Below are positions 25,557 through 33,745 of a DNA stretch of 64,000 bases, in pieces; within the stretch, counting starts at the first letter, position 1; each line of letters begins with the position of its first letter. The position numbers were made by a program, and so were the translations under genes. Source of the DNA: JAHCHG01 sp041394845 (GTDB lineage Bacteria > Acidobacteriota > Blastocatellia > Pyrinomonadales > Pyrinomonadaceae); NCBI GenBank assembly GCA_041394845.1, contig JAWKHL010000003.1:248001-312000 (forward strand). The letters run 5' to 3'. The notes under the pieces were generated by a model. The model was not told the origin of the DNA, made no database searches, and was given only the letters and a program-made list of their open reading frames with translations.

Positions 25557-25886
25557 TCACATCGAAACCTTGTCGTGCGCGTTGTGCGATTGGATGCCGT
25601 GGATCAGGCTGGCGCCGCCGCGGATGGCCGAGGCGAGATGCATCGCTTCGGTCATCTGATCCATATTCGAGCCGTTTTCCAAGGCTGAATTGGTAAAGGC
25701 CTCGATGCAGTAAGGGCATTGCACCGTGACGGCGACGGCCAGACCGATCAGAGCCTTTTCGCGTTTCGACAGAGCGCCTTCTTCCTGACAGGCCTGATAC
25801 CAGGCCAGAAATTTTTCGAACAGTTCCGGTTTGTATTTGGCGATCTCGCCGAAACGCGCCAGATCTTCCTCGTTGTAATAATGCAT
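25557..25886 (-). CDS. Arsenosugar-associated peroxidase-like (carboxymuconolactone decarboxylase fold) protein
   Basis: 109 aa of the AhpD/CMD fold, with the redox CxxC in VQCPYCIEAFT and a downstream conserved His region (GASLIHGIQSHN). This small family is regularly found with ArsS and ArsM, and the position here fits. Possible role: handling redox state or peroxide during methylarsenical chemistry. The exact reaction is unknown. Confidence 0.87.
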   Translation of the reverse strand: MHYYNEEDLARFGEIAKYKPELFEKFLAWYQACQEEGALSKREKALIGLAVAVTVQCPYCIEAFTNSALENGSNMDQMTEAMHLASAIRGGASLIHGIQSHNAHDKVSM

Positions 25887-25923
25887 AAATTTTTTTTTCG
25901 AAATCGTAATCTTGCGCCCGCCC

Positions 25924-26406
25924 CTACATCATTAAAAATTTCTCGATCTGCCGGCGGTGGCGGAGAACGTGAACGATCGCATGTTCGAGCAACTGATCGA
26001 TATTATAGGTCATTCCCCAGCGCACATTGATGAAGACTTTTCCTATCTCCTCATCCAACTCCTTCCAGCGGTCTTCGAATATTCCGACCGTGTAGGCGAA
26101 CATCCGGTCGATCTCGCCGACGACTTCGCCGAAAACCATCTGCCGGCGCTGGCGCGGTTCGGCCTCCATCGAAAGAGCCTCGCGAATGTAATTGGCGTAT
26201 CCGTAACCGGCAAAGATGACGTGCGACACAACGGTCTGAATCGAACGGCAGGCCTCATCCTCGGTCTCCGCGTCGGCGATCTGAGCGTAATCGGCCTCGC
26301 TGATCTTTTGCAGAACGGATTTCAGTTCAAACAAGGCCCGTTCGTATTCGTCCATCATGGCCCCGGTCGCCCCCGGTCGGTAATCACTCAAACTTTTTTT
26401 CAGCAA
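25924..26406 (-). CDS. DinB-like four-helix protein
   Basis: 160 aa. Helical, with spaced histidines expected to bind metal in DinB/YfiT folds: VVSHVIFAGYGYANYI and LLEHAIVHVLRHRRQIEKF. Enzymes of this superfamily use thiols such as bacillithiol or mycothiol. It overlaps the end of arsM by a few bases, so it belongs to the arsenic operon; a thiol-transfer or detoxification role is inference. A second start (MMDEYERAL) at about 26358 is possible. Confidence 0.78.
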   Translation of the reverse strand: MLKKSLSDYRPGATGAMMDEYERALFELKSVLQKISEADYAQIADAETEDEACRSIQTVVSHVIFAGYGYANYIREALSMEAEPRQRRQMVFGEVVGEIDRMFAYTVGIFEDRWKELDEEIGKVFINVRWGMTYNIDQLLEHAIVHVLRHRRQIEKFLMM

Positions 26407-27557
26407 CAGTTTCCTCCTTCGCCGCAGACCTCGCCGACCTCCGTCAGGTCATAATCCAAGCCCTTGGTTTCGCGCGGATGGCGTTTGGCGGTCCGCCGGC
26501 AGTCGAATTCTTCGGCGTTTTCCAATTTGATGTTTTCGATCGGTTCGACGGGGATGATCTGCGAGGCGTAAGGTTCTCGGTTATAGATCTGAAAAGTCTT
26601 GTCGCAAACCGCCATTCGCGCTCCGCGCTCCAGAACATGCCCGTCGTCGTCGAAGACCTTTTTCCACGGGCCTTTGTAAATGACGCCCTGATTCCGCTCC
26701 AGACAGACCCCCTGCTTGCCCTTGTGGGCGACGGCCGTAACTGAGCGGAACTCGATCCCCTCGACGGTCTGCCACGGCCGTTCATCGCGTTTGACGATCT
26801 CGATACCGTAAAATCCGGCCCTCTCAAACGCTTCCAGAAAACGGTCTTCGCGGAAAGCGCCCGAGATACAGCCCGACCACAGACGGGAATCGTTTTGCAG
26901 ATGAACGGGAACGTCCTCATCGGCGACGATGTCGGAGATGGCGACCCGTCCGCCGCGTTTTAAGACGCGAAACATCTCATCAAACATCTGCTCTTTGAAT
27001 TCGGGCCGGACCAGATTCAAAACGCAGTTCGACAGAATGACATCGATCGAATCGTCCCGGACGAGCGGTTTTTCCAGTTTGGTTTTGGCCACAAAAGATT
27101 CATATCGGATCAGATCCTCAGCCGTTTTGATCGGATCATTCTTTAAATAATCATCGACCAGACCGAGATCGAGCCGCAGATCCTGAATCTTTCCGTAGCG
27201 AAAATCGACGTTTCCGTAGCCGAGTTTCCGGCCGATCTCACCGCGGTATTTATCCGCCAAAGCGAGCATCTCGCGGTTGGCATCGACGCCGATCACCCGG
27301 CCTTCCGGGCCGACGATCTGAGCGGCGATGTAACAGATCTTCCCGCCGCCCGAACCGAGGTCGAGGACGGTTTCGCCCTCCCGGACAAAAGCCGAAGGAT
27401 CGCCGCAGCCGTAATCGCGCCGGATTATCTCTTCGGGCAGAATTTCGAGAAACCGCGGATCGTATTCGACCGGACAGCACAGAGCCGCTTCGACTTCTCC
27501 GGCCGCCGCCCCGTACCGGTCGCGGACCGCTGTTTCGACATCAAGATCAAAAGGCAT
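26400..27557 (-). CDS. arsM: ArsM-like arsenite methyltransferase
   Basis: 385-aa SAM-dependent methyltransferase. The SAM site is VLDLGSGGGKICYIAAQ. As(III)-binding cysteines are plausible at Cys27/28 (ALCCPVEYD), Cys51 (DYGCGDP) and in ILSNCVLNLV, the ArsM-typical context. The C terminus GEGGNCC adds a Cys pair. Methylates arsenite stepwise to dimethylarsenical, the precursor for ArsS. First gene of the minus-strand arsenic operon, and divergent from the glycosyltransferase at 27726. Confidence 0.9.
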   Translation of the reverse strand: MPFDLDVETAVRDRYGAAAGEVEAALCCPVEYDPRFLEILPEEIIRRDYGCGDPSAFVREGETVLDLGSGGGKICYIAAQIVGPEGRVIGVDANREMLALADKYRGEIGRKLGYGNVDFRYGKIQDLRLDLGLVDDYLKNDPIKTAEDLIRYESFVAKTKLEKPLVRDDSIDVILSNCVLNLVRPEFKEQMFDEMFRVLKRGGRVAISDIVADEDVPVHLQNDSRLWSGCISGAFREDRFLEAFERAGFYGIEIVKRDERPWQTVEGIEFRSVTAVAHKGKQGVCLERNQGVIYKGPWKKVFDDDGHVLERGARMAVCDKTFQIYNREPYASQIIPVEPIENIKLENAEEFDCRRTAKRHPRETKGLDYDLTEVGEVCGEGGNCC

Positions 27558-27567
27558 AAGCTTATCA

Positions 27568-27708
27568 ATTTTGGATTTTAGATTTTGGGTTTCGGATTTA
27601 TCATTCGAACAAAGTTTAAGCTGCCTGATAAAATTTCGTAAACTATGAAAACACCGGGAGCCTGAGCGATTCGGACAAATCCGAAACCCAAAATCTAAAA
27701 TCCAAAAT
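27568..27708. repeat. Palindromic element with perfect 32-bp heptamer arms
   Basis: Left arm 27568-27599 and right arm 27677-27708 are exact reverse complements, built of TTTTGGATT/TTTTAGATT/TTTCGGATT units. The 77-bp centre must hold the divergent promoters of arsM and the glycosyltransferase. It can form a large cruciform or RNA hairpin. Confidence 0.9.
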
Positions 27709-27725
27709 CGCCCCGGATTATTCCG

Positions 27726-28403
27726 ATGTTAAAAAAGACTACCATCATTATGGCAAAAGTTCCGCGTCCGGGAAAAGTCAAAACCAGACTTCAAACGGTT
27801 TTGACTCCGCGGGACTGCGCCGGTCTGGCCGAAAGTCTTCTCGGCGACGCGATCGAAAAGGCGGCGCGGGTTTCCGGCCGGCTGGTGGTGGCTTTTTCGC
27901 CCGATGACGGGGGCGATTTTTTCGACCGGTTTTCCGAACGGACGCTCGTTTTGACGGCGCAAAAGGGCGCGGATCTGGGCGAAAAAATGTCCAACGCCTT
28001 TGAGTTCGCCTTCGGTCCGGAAACGGATTCGGCGATCGTCATGATCGGGACCGACAGCCCGACCTTTCCCGGAGAATGGATCGAACGGGCCTTTGAACAT
28101 CTGAGCGGGAACGCCGAAGCCGTTCTCGGCCGGAGCGAGGACGGCGGATTTTATCTGATCGGTTTGCGCCGTTTGCCGGAGGGGATCTTTGCGAATGTCA
28201 GTTGGAGTTCGCCCGAAGCCTTCCGCCAAACGGCGCGGAACATCGAAAATGCGGGCCTCCGGTTATCGCTTCTGCCGAAATGGTACGACGTCGATCTTCC
28301 GGATGATCTGGAGCGGCTGAAAAAAGAACTGAAGGAAAATCCGCAACTGGCCCCGCGAACCGCCCAGTGGTTGAAAGATAAAGTAGTGAGCGGTAAGCAG
28401 TGA
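27726..28403 (+). CDS. TIGR04282-like arsenosugar glycosyltransferase
   Basis: 225 aa, DUF2064/GT-A fold. Starts TIIMAKVPRPGKVKTRLQT with the KTRL motif, then VMIGTDSPTFPGEWIERA with a DSP motif in the donor/metal site, and LGRSEDGGFYLIGLR. Family members sit beside ArsS/ArsM and are proposed to add the sugar part. Divergent from arsM. The final VVSGKQ and the TGA stop are encoded by an AGTGAGCGGTAAGCAG-type heptamer repeat. Confidence 0.88.
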   Translation: MLKKTTIIMAKVPRPGKVKTRLQTVLTPRDCAGLAESLLGDAIEKAARVSGRLVVAFSPDDGGDFFDRFSERTLVLTAQKGADLGEKMSNAFEFAFGPETDSAIVMIGTDSPTFPGEWIERAFEHLSGNAEAVLGRSEDGGFYLIGLRRLPEGIFANVSWSSPEAFRQTARNIENAGLRLSLLPKWYDVDLPDDLERLKKELKENPQLAPRTAQWLKDKVVSGKQ

Positions 28404-28416
28404 GCGGTGTGCGGTG
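28385..28416. repeat. (AGTGAGCGGT)-type heptamer tract
   Basis: Tandem units GTGAGCGGTAAGCA / GTGAGCGGTGTGCG cover the end of the glycosyltransferase gene and the short gap after it. A GTG in the tract (28414) could be mistaken for the next start. Confidence 0.65.
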
Positions 28417-28422
28417 AAACCT

Positions 28423-28779
28423 ATGACGCGAATAAATTACGACGACAAAAGATTTGCATCGGTGGAAAATTCGGAAACCGGCGAGGTGTCGGGCGAAACG
28501 GTCTTTCATTACCGGCAGAGCGGCGATCTGGTCCGGGCCGAGTACGCGGGCGGGCGGATCGTTTTCGGCCAATTGATCGCCAAAGTGCTGGAAAACGACT
28601 GTCTGGAGATGCGTTACCAGCATCTCAACCGGCGGGGCGAACTGATGACCGGACGGTGTTTTTCGACACCGGAGGTTTTGCCCGACGGCCGGATTCGCCT
28701 TTACGAAAAATGGCAATGGACGAGCGGCGACCGGTCGGCTGGAGAATCGGTCATCGAAGAAATCCCGGCGGATCGATAA
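28423..28779 (+). CDS. Small conserved protein often labelled n-acetylglutamate synthase
   Basis: 118 aa from the ATG at 28423. It matches a family of compact beta proteins: RINYDDKRFASVENSETGE, SGETVFHYRQSGDLV, GGRIVFGQLI, RRGELMTGRCFSTPEVLPDG and KWQWTSGD. It is commonly mis-annotated as n-acetylglutamate synthase; no GNAT motif is visible. Function unknown. It follows the glycosyltransferase by about 20 bp and may be co-transcribed. Confidence 0.75.
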   Translation: MTRINYDDKRFASVENSETGEVSGETVFHYRQSGDLVRAEYAGGRIVFGQLIAKVLENDCLEMRYQHLNRRGELMTGRCFSTPEVLPDGRIRLYEKWQWTSGDRSAGESVIEEIPADR

Positions 28780-28901
28780 AAAATTTGAAAAAACTTGAAT
28801 CCGAACCCTTTTGGCAAGCGAATACCGGAATAATAGAGCTCAAAAAAAATTCACGAGGTGAAGGTTTTGTGGCTTTGTGGTCTCCTGCTTCAAATTGGGA
28901 A

Positions 28902-28937
28902 CCGGATGCTCCGCTCGGGGCATCCGGCATTTTTTTA
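28902..28937 (+). terminator. Rho-independent terminator or alaS leader attenuator
   Basis: Stem CCGGATGC / GCATCCGG with a 10-base loop, followed by CATTTTTTT. It lies about 120 bp after the small conserved gene and 145 bp before alaS. It could end the upstream transcript or act in the alaS leader. The rest of the 28780-29081 gap shows no gene. Confidence 0.8.
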
Positions 28938-29081
28938 TTTGATCCCGGGTTTTTCAAAAAACATTTCCGGCCTTTGCCTGCGTCAAAGAAACCTCCCGCT
29001 GAACCGGCTGTTATTAGTTTTGCTCCGGCCTTTCGTGTTAGAATTTTCCTTTGAATTTTTAAGGATCCATCGAAATAAATT

Positions 29082-31907
29082 ATGAAAGGCAAAGAGATCA
29101 GACAGAAGTTTTTGGATTATTTTGAGCGAAACGGCCACAAGGTCGTTCATTCTTCACCGCTGTTGCCGGCCAACGACCCGACGCTCCTGTTCGTCAACGC
29201 CGGGATGAACCAGTTCAAGGACGTTTTTTTGGGCAACGAAAAGCGCGATTACACGCGGGCCGCCTCGTCGCAGAAATGCATCCGCGCCGGCGGCAAACAC
29301 AACGATCTGGACGAGGTCGGCAAAACGGCCCGCCATCACACGTTTTTCGAGATGCTCGGGAATTTCTCGTTCGGCGATTATTTCAAAGAAGAGGCGATTC
29401 GCTTTGCCTGGGATTTTCTGGTGGATGAACTCGGGCTGGAGAAGGAGAGGCTCTGGTTTTCGGTCTTCGAAGGCGACGAAGAGGTTCCGGCCGACACCGA
29501 GGCCGAAGAGCTTTGGGAAAAGGTCGGCGCGCCGAAAGAGCGGATTTTGCGGTTCGGCCGCAAAGACAATTTCTGGCAGATGGGCGACACCGGACCGTGC
29601 GGGCCCTGTTCGGAGATCCATTATTACATGGGCGAAGACCCGGAGGACCCGGAAAAAAACCGCGCCGATCTGGTCAACGCCGACGACGGCGATCTGACGA
29701 TGGAGATCTGGAATCTGGTCTTTATGCAGTTCGACCGCTCGGAGATCGCGCCGGGCGAGTTTAAGTTGACGCCTCTGCCCGCGCCCTCGGTCGATACGGG
29801 AATGGGATTAGAGAGAATCACCGCCGTTTTGCAGGGCGTCTCGACCAATTACGACACCGATCTGATTCTGCCGATCATTGTTGATTGTATTGCCAAACTG
29901 GCTGATAAACATTATCAATACGATTCCCGCGAAGGTTTTGCCATGCGCGTCGTCGCCGATCACGCCCGGGCGACCGCCTTTGCCATCGCCGACGGAATTC
30001 TGCCCGGCAACGAAGGGCGAAATTACGTCCTCCGAAAGATCATGCGGCGCGCTATTTACAACGGACGCAAACATCTTGAATTTGAAGAGTTGTTTTTCCA
30101 CAAGGTCTGCGATTTTGTTGTGGAAAAAATGAAAGATGCGTATCCCGAACTTGAAACTCAACGCGAATTCATCAGCAAAATGGTTCAACTTGAAGAAGTC
30201 AGATTTGTAAATACGCTTACCGTCGGTTTAAAAAAACTGGATGAACTGAGGAAGGAGTGCACAAAAAGAAATCAACAAGGTCAGCTATTAGAAATAATCC
30301 CGATAATAGAATTAGCTAAATTTAAAGATACCTATGGTTTGCCAATAGATTTAATGTTTGTTGTCCTAGAGGAAAATAGTGGGATAGTACGCGATGAGAA
30401 TCTAGAAACATACTATATTTCAGAATTAAGTGCGGATGATTTTCATAAAAAAGTGTCCAAAGCTTTAAAAACGCTCCAACAATCATCAAATATCGGCAAA
30501 ACCCAGCAGGCCGAAAAGATCAATCCGATCTACAAATCTCTGGAAAGAACCTCGGTCCGCTCGGCTTTTCGCGGCTATGAAACCACCAGAGTCGAAGATG
30601 CCAAGGTCATCGCCATCGTCAAAGGTGATGAAAAGGCCGATCAGTTGAATGAAGGCGAAGAGGGTTTGATCGTTTTGGATGAGACGCCTTTTTACGCCGA
30701 GGCGGGCGGACAGGTAGGCGATCGGGGAGTTATCAGTGGTCAGTGGTCAGTGGTCAGTGATCAGAATGGAGAAACTGGCCACCGACCACTGACCACCGAC
30801 CACTCTTTAAAAGTAACGGTCATGGACACCTTTGCGCCGATTCCCGGCATTACTTTGCATAAATCGAAGGTCAAAAGCGGTTCGATCAAAGTCGGCGATT
30901 CGGTGACGGCGACGGTCGATGTCGAAAAGCGCGATGCGACGCGGCGCAATCACACGGCGACGCATCTGGTTCACGCCGCTTTGAAAGAAGTTCTCGGAAC
31001 GCACGTCAAACAGGCCGGTTCGGTCGTCGCGCCGGGTTATCTGCGGTTCGATTTCACGCATTATCAGCCTTTGACCGACGCTGAGATCACGGAGATCGAG
31101 GATCTGGTCAATCATTACATCCTGCAGAACGAGCCGGTCAACACCGATCTGATGAAGATCGAAGACGCCATGCGTTCGGGCGCGGTGGCCATGTTCGGCG
31201 AAAAATACGGCTCCGAGGTGCGCGTCCTGAGCGTCGGCGGCGGCGAGTTTTCCAAAGAACTGTGCGGCGGAACGCACGTTCGGGCGACGGGCGACATCGG
31301 CTCCTTCAAGATCACTTCGGACGAAGCCATCGCTTCCGGCGTCCGGCGCATCCGGGCGATCACCGGTTTCGACGCCTTCCGGCGTTTCCGCGAGGACGAG
31401 GTTTTGATCGACCGTTCGCTTCAGTTTCTCAAAACTCAGCGCGATCAATTGCCGACGGCGATCGAAAAACTTCAGGAAGAACTGAAGCGAACGCGCAAAG
31501 AGATCGACGATCTGAAACTGAAGATCGCCAGCGGGGCCATCGGTTCGGCCTCCGCGAACGGCGACGAAGCGAAAGAGATCAACGGCGTCAAGGTGTTGGC
31601 AAAAACGGTCGAAGACCTCGACAAAAGCGGGATGCGTCATCTGTCAGACACGCTCCTCGGAAAGATCAAATCGGGCGTCGTCATCCTCGGACGGACCGAA
31701 GAGGGCAAGGTCTCTTTCATCGTCCGCGTCTCGGACGATCTGACCGACCGGATCAAGGCCGGCAACATCGTCCGCGAGATCGCCCCGCTGGTCGGCGGAC
31801 GCGGCGGCGGAAAACCCGACATGGCCGAAGGCGGCGGTTCGGAACCGGAAAAACTCATCGAGGCGATCGACGCCAGTTTCGGGGTGATCGAGAAAATGTT
31901 GGGTTGA
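29082..31907 (+). CDS. alaS: Alanyl-tRNA synthetase
   Basis: 941 aa, slightly longer than usual (about 870-880). Class II catalytic domain at the N terminus (FLDYFERNGHKVVHSSPLLP, then FEMLGNFSFGDYFK); editing domain with HTATHLVH and CGGTHV; and the C-Ala domain with GGRGGGKPDMAEGGG. The core DTYG-PIDL site is kept. Two oddities: a segment at about 30230-30490 with much lower GC (57 of 180 bases at 30301-30480) and atypical residues, and a repeat-encoded in-frame insertion (ISGQWSVVSDQ...HRPLTTDH) at 30732-30804. Confidence 0.97.
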   Translation: MKGKEIRQKFLDYFERNGHKVVHSSPLLPANDPTLLFVNAGMNQFKDVFLGNEKRDYTRAASSQKCIRAGGKHNDLDEVGKTARHHTFFEMLGNFSFGDYFKEEAIRFAWDFLVDELGLEKERLWFSVFEGDEEVPADTEAEELWEKVGAPKERILRFGRKDNFWQMGDTGPCGPCSEIHYYMGEDPEDPEKNRADLVNADDGDLTMEIWNLVFMQFDRSEIAPGEFKLTPLPAPSVDTGMGLERITAVLQGVSTNYDTDLILPIIVDCIAKLADKHYQYDSREGFAMRVVADHARATAFAIADGILPGNEGRNYVLRKIMRRAIYNGRKHLEFEELFFHKVCDFVVEKMKDAYPELETQREFISKMVQLEEVRFVNTLTVGLKKLDELRKECTKRNQQGQLLEIIPIIELAKFKDTYGLPIDLMFVVLEENSGIVRDENLETYYISELSADDFHKKVSKALKTLQQSSNIGKTQQAEKINPIYKSLERTSVRSAFRGYETTRVEDAKVIAIVKGDEKADQLNEGEEGLIVLDETPFYAEAGGQVGDRGVISGQWSVVSDQNGETGHRPLTTDHSLKVTVMDTFAPIPGITLHKSKVKSGSIKVGDSVTATVDVEKRDATRRNHTATHLVHAALKEVLGTHVKQAGSVVAPGYLRFDFTHYQPLTDAEITEIEDLVNHYILQNEPVNTDLMKIEDAMRSGAVAMFGEKYGSEVRVLSVGGGEFSKELCGGTHVRATGDIGSFKITSDEAIASGVRRIRAITGFDAFRRFREDEVLIDRSLQFLKTQRDQLPTAIEKLQEELKRTRKEIDDLKLKIASGAIGSASANGDEAKEINGVKVLAKTVEDLDKSGMRHLSDTLLGKIKSGVVILGRTEEGKVSFIVRVSDDLTDRIKAGNIVREIAPLVGGRGGGKPDMAEGGGSEPEKLIEAIDASFGVIEKMLG
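30732..30804. repeat. (AGTGGTC)n inverted pair inserted in alaS
   Basis: Four CAGTGGT units (about 30734-30764) face CCACCGACCACTGACCACCG (from about 30778) as an inverted pair. In frame with alaS, it adds about 25 residues right after the AGGQVGDRG motif. Confidence 0.85.
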
Positions 31908-31940
31908 TTTGGGATTTGGGATTTCGGATTTTTTTGAAAA

Positions 31941-32084
31941 CAAGCGGGCGCTAGAAGCAACCTTTCCTGATCTGAAATTTAGAACAAGTCTTTTCTATTT
32001 TTGTGATAATCCTTCAAGTTAAAATTGGAAAAGAAACCGTTCGCCAATGACAGGTCAGGAAGGGTTGCTCCTAGCGCCCGCTTG
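31941..32084. repeat. MITE-like palindromic element, copy 2
   Basis: 34-bp terminal inverted repeats (31941-31974 and 32051-32084) with three mismatches. The arms begin CAAGCGGGCGCTAG, related to the copy at 1144-1274. AT-rich centre of about 76 bp without a gene. Flanked by TTTGGAT heptamers at 31910-31935 and 32109-32152. Between convergent alaS and EamA genes. Confidence 0.8.
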
Positions 32085-32148
32085 CCTTATATTTTGAAAA
32101 ACCTTTATCAGAAATCCAAAATCCAAAACCTAAAATCCAAAATCCAAA

Positions 32149-33153
32149 TCAGGCCGAAGCGGACAAAGTCGGACAATTGGGATTTTCCGTCAGATCTTCC
32201 CCGGCATTTGAGGTCGAACCGCCCTTGTTCTTATCGTGCGAAGTGATCAGGACGACCGAACCGATGATGACGCCCGCGCCGAGGAGCATCTGTCCGGTGA
32301 AGGATTCGCCGGCGATCAGCCAGCCCAAGATGACGGCGATGACCGGATTGACGTAGGCGTAGGTCGCGACCATCGCCGGTTGGGCGTTTTTCAGGAGCCA
32401 GCTGTAGGCCGTAAATCCGACCAGCGAACCGAAAATGATCAGATAAACGACGCCGAACCAGGAATTGGCCGACACCTCGGCGATGTTGAATTTTGACCAT
32501 TCTCCGGTTACCAGACTGACCAAAAGCAGAACCGCCCCGCCCGAGATCATCTGCATTCCGGCCGTCAAAAGCGAGGATTTCGGAGTCGGCGAGCGGAGCC
32601 CGTAGATCGAGCCCGCCGCCCACGAAAAGGCCGCCAGGATGACGGCGAGCGTCCCGAAAACATGGACCGAACCGGAAGCTCCGGCCGTTGCGGGCGTTTG
32701 TCCGCTGATCAACAGCCAGACGCCGAAAAAGCCTATCGCCAGACCGAGGACGACCTTCAGATTGGGCCGCGCTCCCTTGAGCCAGAGCCAGCCGAGCAGA
32801 ACGATCCAGAACGGTTCGGTGGCCACCAAAAGAGCGGCCAGACTCGACGAAATGTAATGTTCGGCGAACACCACGCCGCCGTTGCCGCCCAAAAGGAGAA
32901 GCGTTCCGACGACCAGACTCGTTTTCCAGTGAACCGGTTTCGGGCGTTCGAAATCTTTGGAAAACGACGCCCAGAGATACATGATCAATCCGGCGATCAG
33001 AAATCTCGAACCGGCCATCAGAAAAGGCGGCAGAGTTTCGATCGCGTATTTGATGGCCAGATAGGTCGAACCCCAGAAAATATAGATGGCCGCAAAGGCC
33101 GCTCCGAGCAGGATCAGATTTCGCTGTTTGTTGATCGTTTCCAGATTTTTCAT
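32149..33153 (-). CDS. EamA/DMT-family permease
   Basis: 334 aa with about ten hydrophobic helices in two EamA halves. Signature stretches are AIYIFWGSTYLAIKYAIETLPP and VNPVIAVILGWLIAGE. Inner-membrane drug/metabolite exporter; cargo unknown, often amino acids. It sits beside an Lrp-type regulator gene, which fits amino acid export (inference). The stop codon lies in a TTTGGAT repeat tract. Confidence 0.9.
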   Translation of the reverse strand: MKNLETINKQRNLILLGAAFAAIYIFWGSTYLAIKYAIETLPPFLMAGSRFLIAGLIMYLWASFSKDFERPKPVHWKTSLVVGTLLLLGGNGGVVFAEHYISSSLAALLVATEPFWIVLLGWLWLKGARPNLKVVLGLAIGFFGVWLLISGQTPATAGASGSVHVFGTLAVILAAFSWAAGSIYGLRSPTPKSSLLTAGMQMISGGAVLLLVSLVTGEWSKFNIAEVSANSWFGVVYLIIFGSLVGFTAYSWLLKNAQPAMVATYAYVNPVIAVILGWLIAGESFTGQMLLGAGVIIGSVVLITSHDKNKGGSTSNAGEDLTENPNCPTLSASA

Positions 33154-33179
33154 GATTCCCCCTTTTCTTAACGTTAAAA

Positions 33180-33295
33180 GGGTTAAAGGTGAAAAGGTGA
33201 AAAAGTCGATTGCCTGAAGGTAAAGCAGTTTTAATAGTCAAGTAGGATCTTGCTTTTTACACCTTTAAACTTTTTCACCTTTTCACCTTTAACCC
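33180..33295. repeat. Palindromic element with perfect 26-bp arms (GGTGAAAA units)
   Basis: Left arm 33180-33205 (GGGTTAAAGGTGAAAAGGTG...) and right arm 33270-33295 are exact reverse complements. The right arm is also the last seven codons and the stop of the Lrp gene. Confidence 0.88.
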
Positions 33296-33745
33296 CTTGT
33301 CCGGCAAAGGCAAAGCCGTTGATTCCTTGATCGTCTGCAAAACGACCGTCGTTTTGGTCGAAGCGATGTTCGACACGTTGGTTAACTTTTCCCGCAAAAG
33401 CCGCGAGAGTTCCTCGGTATCCTTTACCCGCACCTTGAGCAGGTAGGAGTAATCGCCGGCCACATCGTGGATCTCCAGAACTTCCGGTATCTCAGACAAA
33501 TATGCGTCCGTTTCGTAGCAACATTCGTTGGTCCGAACCGAAATGAAGGCCGTCAAACCTAATCCGACCTGCGCCGGATCGACCTCGGCCGCATAACCCC
33601 GGATCACGCCCCGTTCCTCCAGTTTGCGTAAACGCTCCAGAACGGCCGACGGCGCAAGTCCGACCTGCCGGGCGATCTCGGCATTCGCAATTCTGGCATT
33701 TTGCTGAATAATATTCAGTATTTTTGTGTCAATTTCGTCAATCAT
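33275..33745 (-). CDS. Lrp/AsnC-family transcriptional regulator
   Basis: 156 aa. N-terminal HTH (IDEIDTKILNIIQQNARIAN, AEIARQVGLAPSAVLERLRKL) and a C-terminal RAM/ACT-like ligand domain (HDVAGDYSYLLKVRV). Likely binds an amino acid and regulates transport or metabolism, possibly the neighbouring EamA exporter. The final GLKVKR and TGA are encoded by the right arm of the palindromic repeat. Divergent from the aldehyde dehydrogenase gene. Confidence 0.9.
   Translation of the reverse strand: MIDEIDTKILNIIQQNARIANAEIARQVGLAPSAVLERLRKLEERGVIRGYAAEVDPAQVGLGLTAFISVRTNECCYETDAYLSEIPEVLEIHDVAGDYSYLLKVRVKDTEELSRLLREKLTNVSNIASTKTTVVLQTIKESTALPLPDKGLKVKR

Noticed and set aside
28414..28422. GTG start for the gene at 28423
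   Set aside because: The GTG lies in the AGTGAGCGGT repeat tract; homology begins at the ATG nine bases later.
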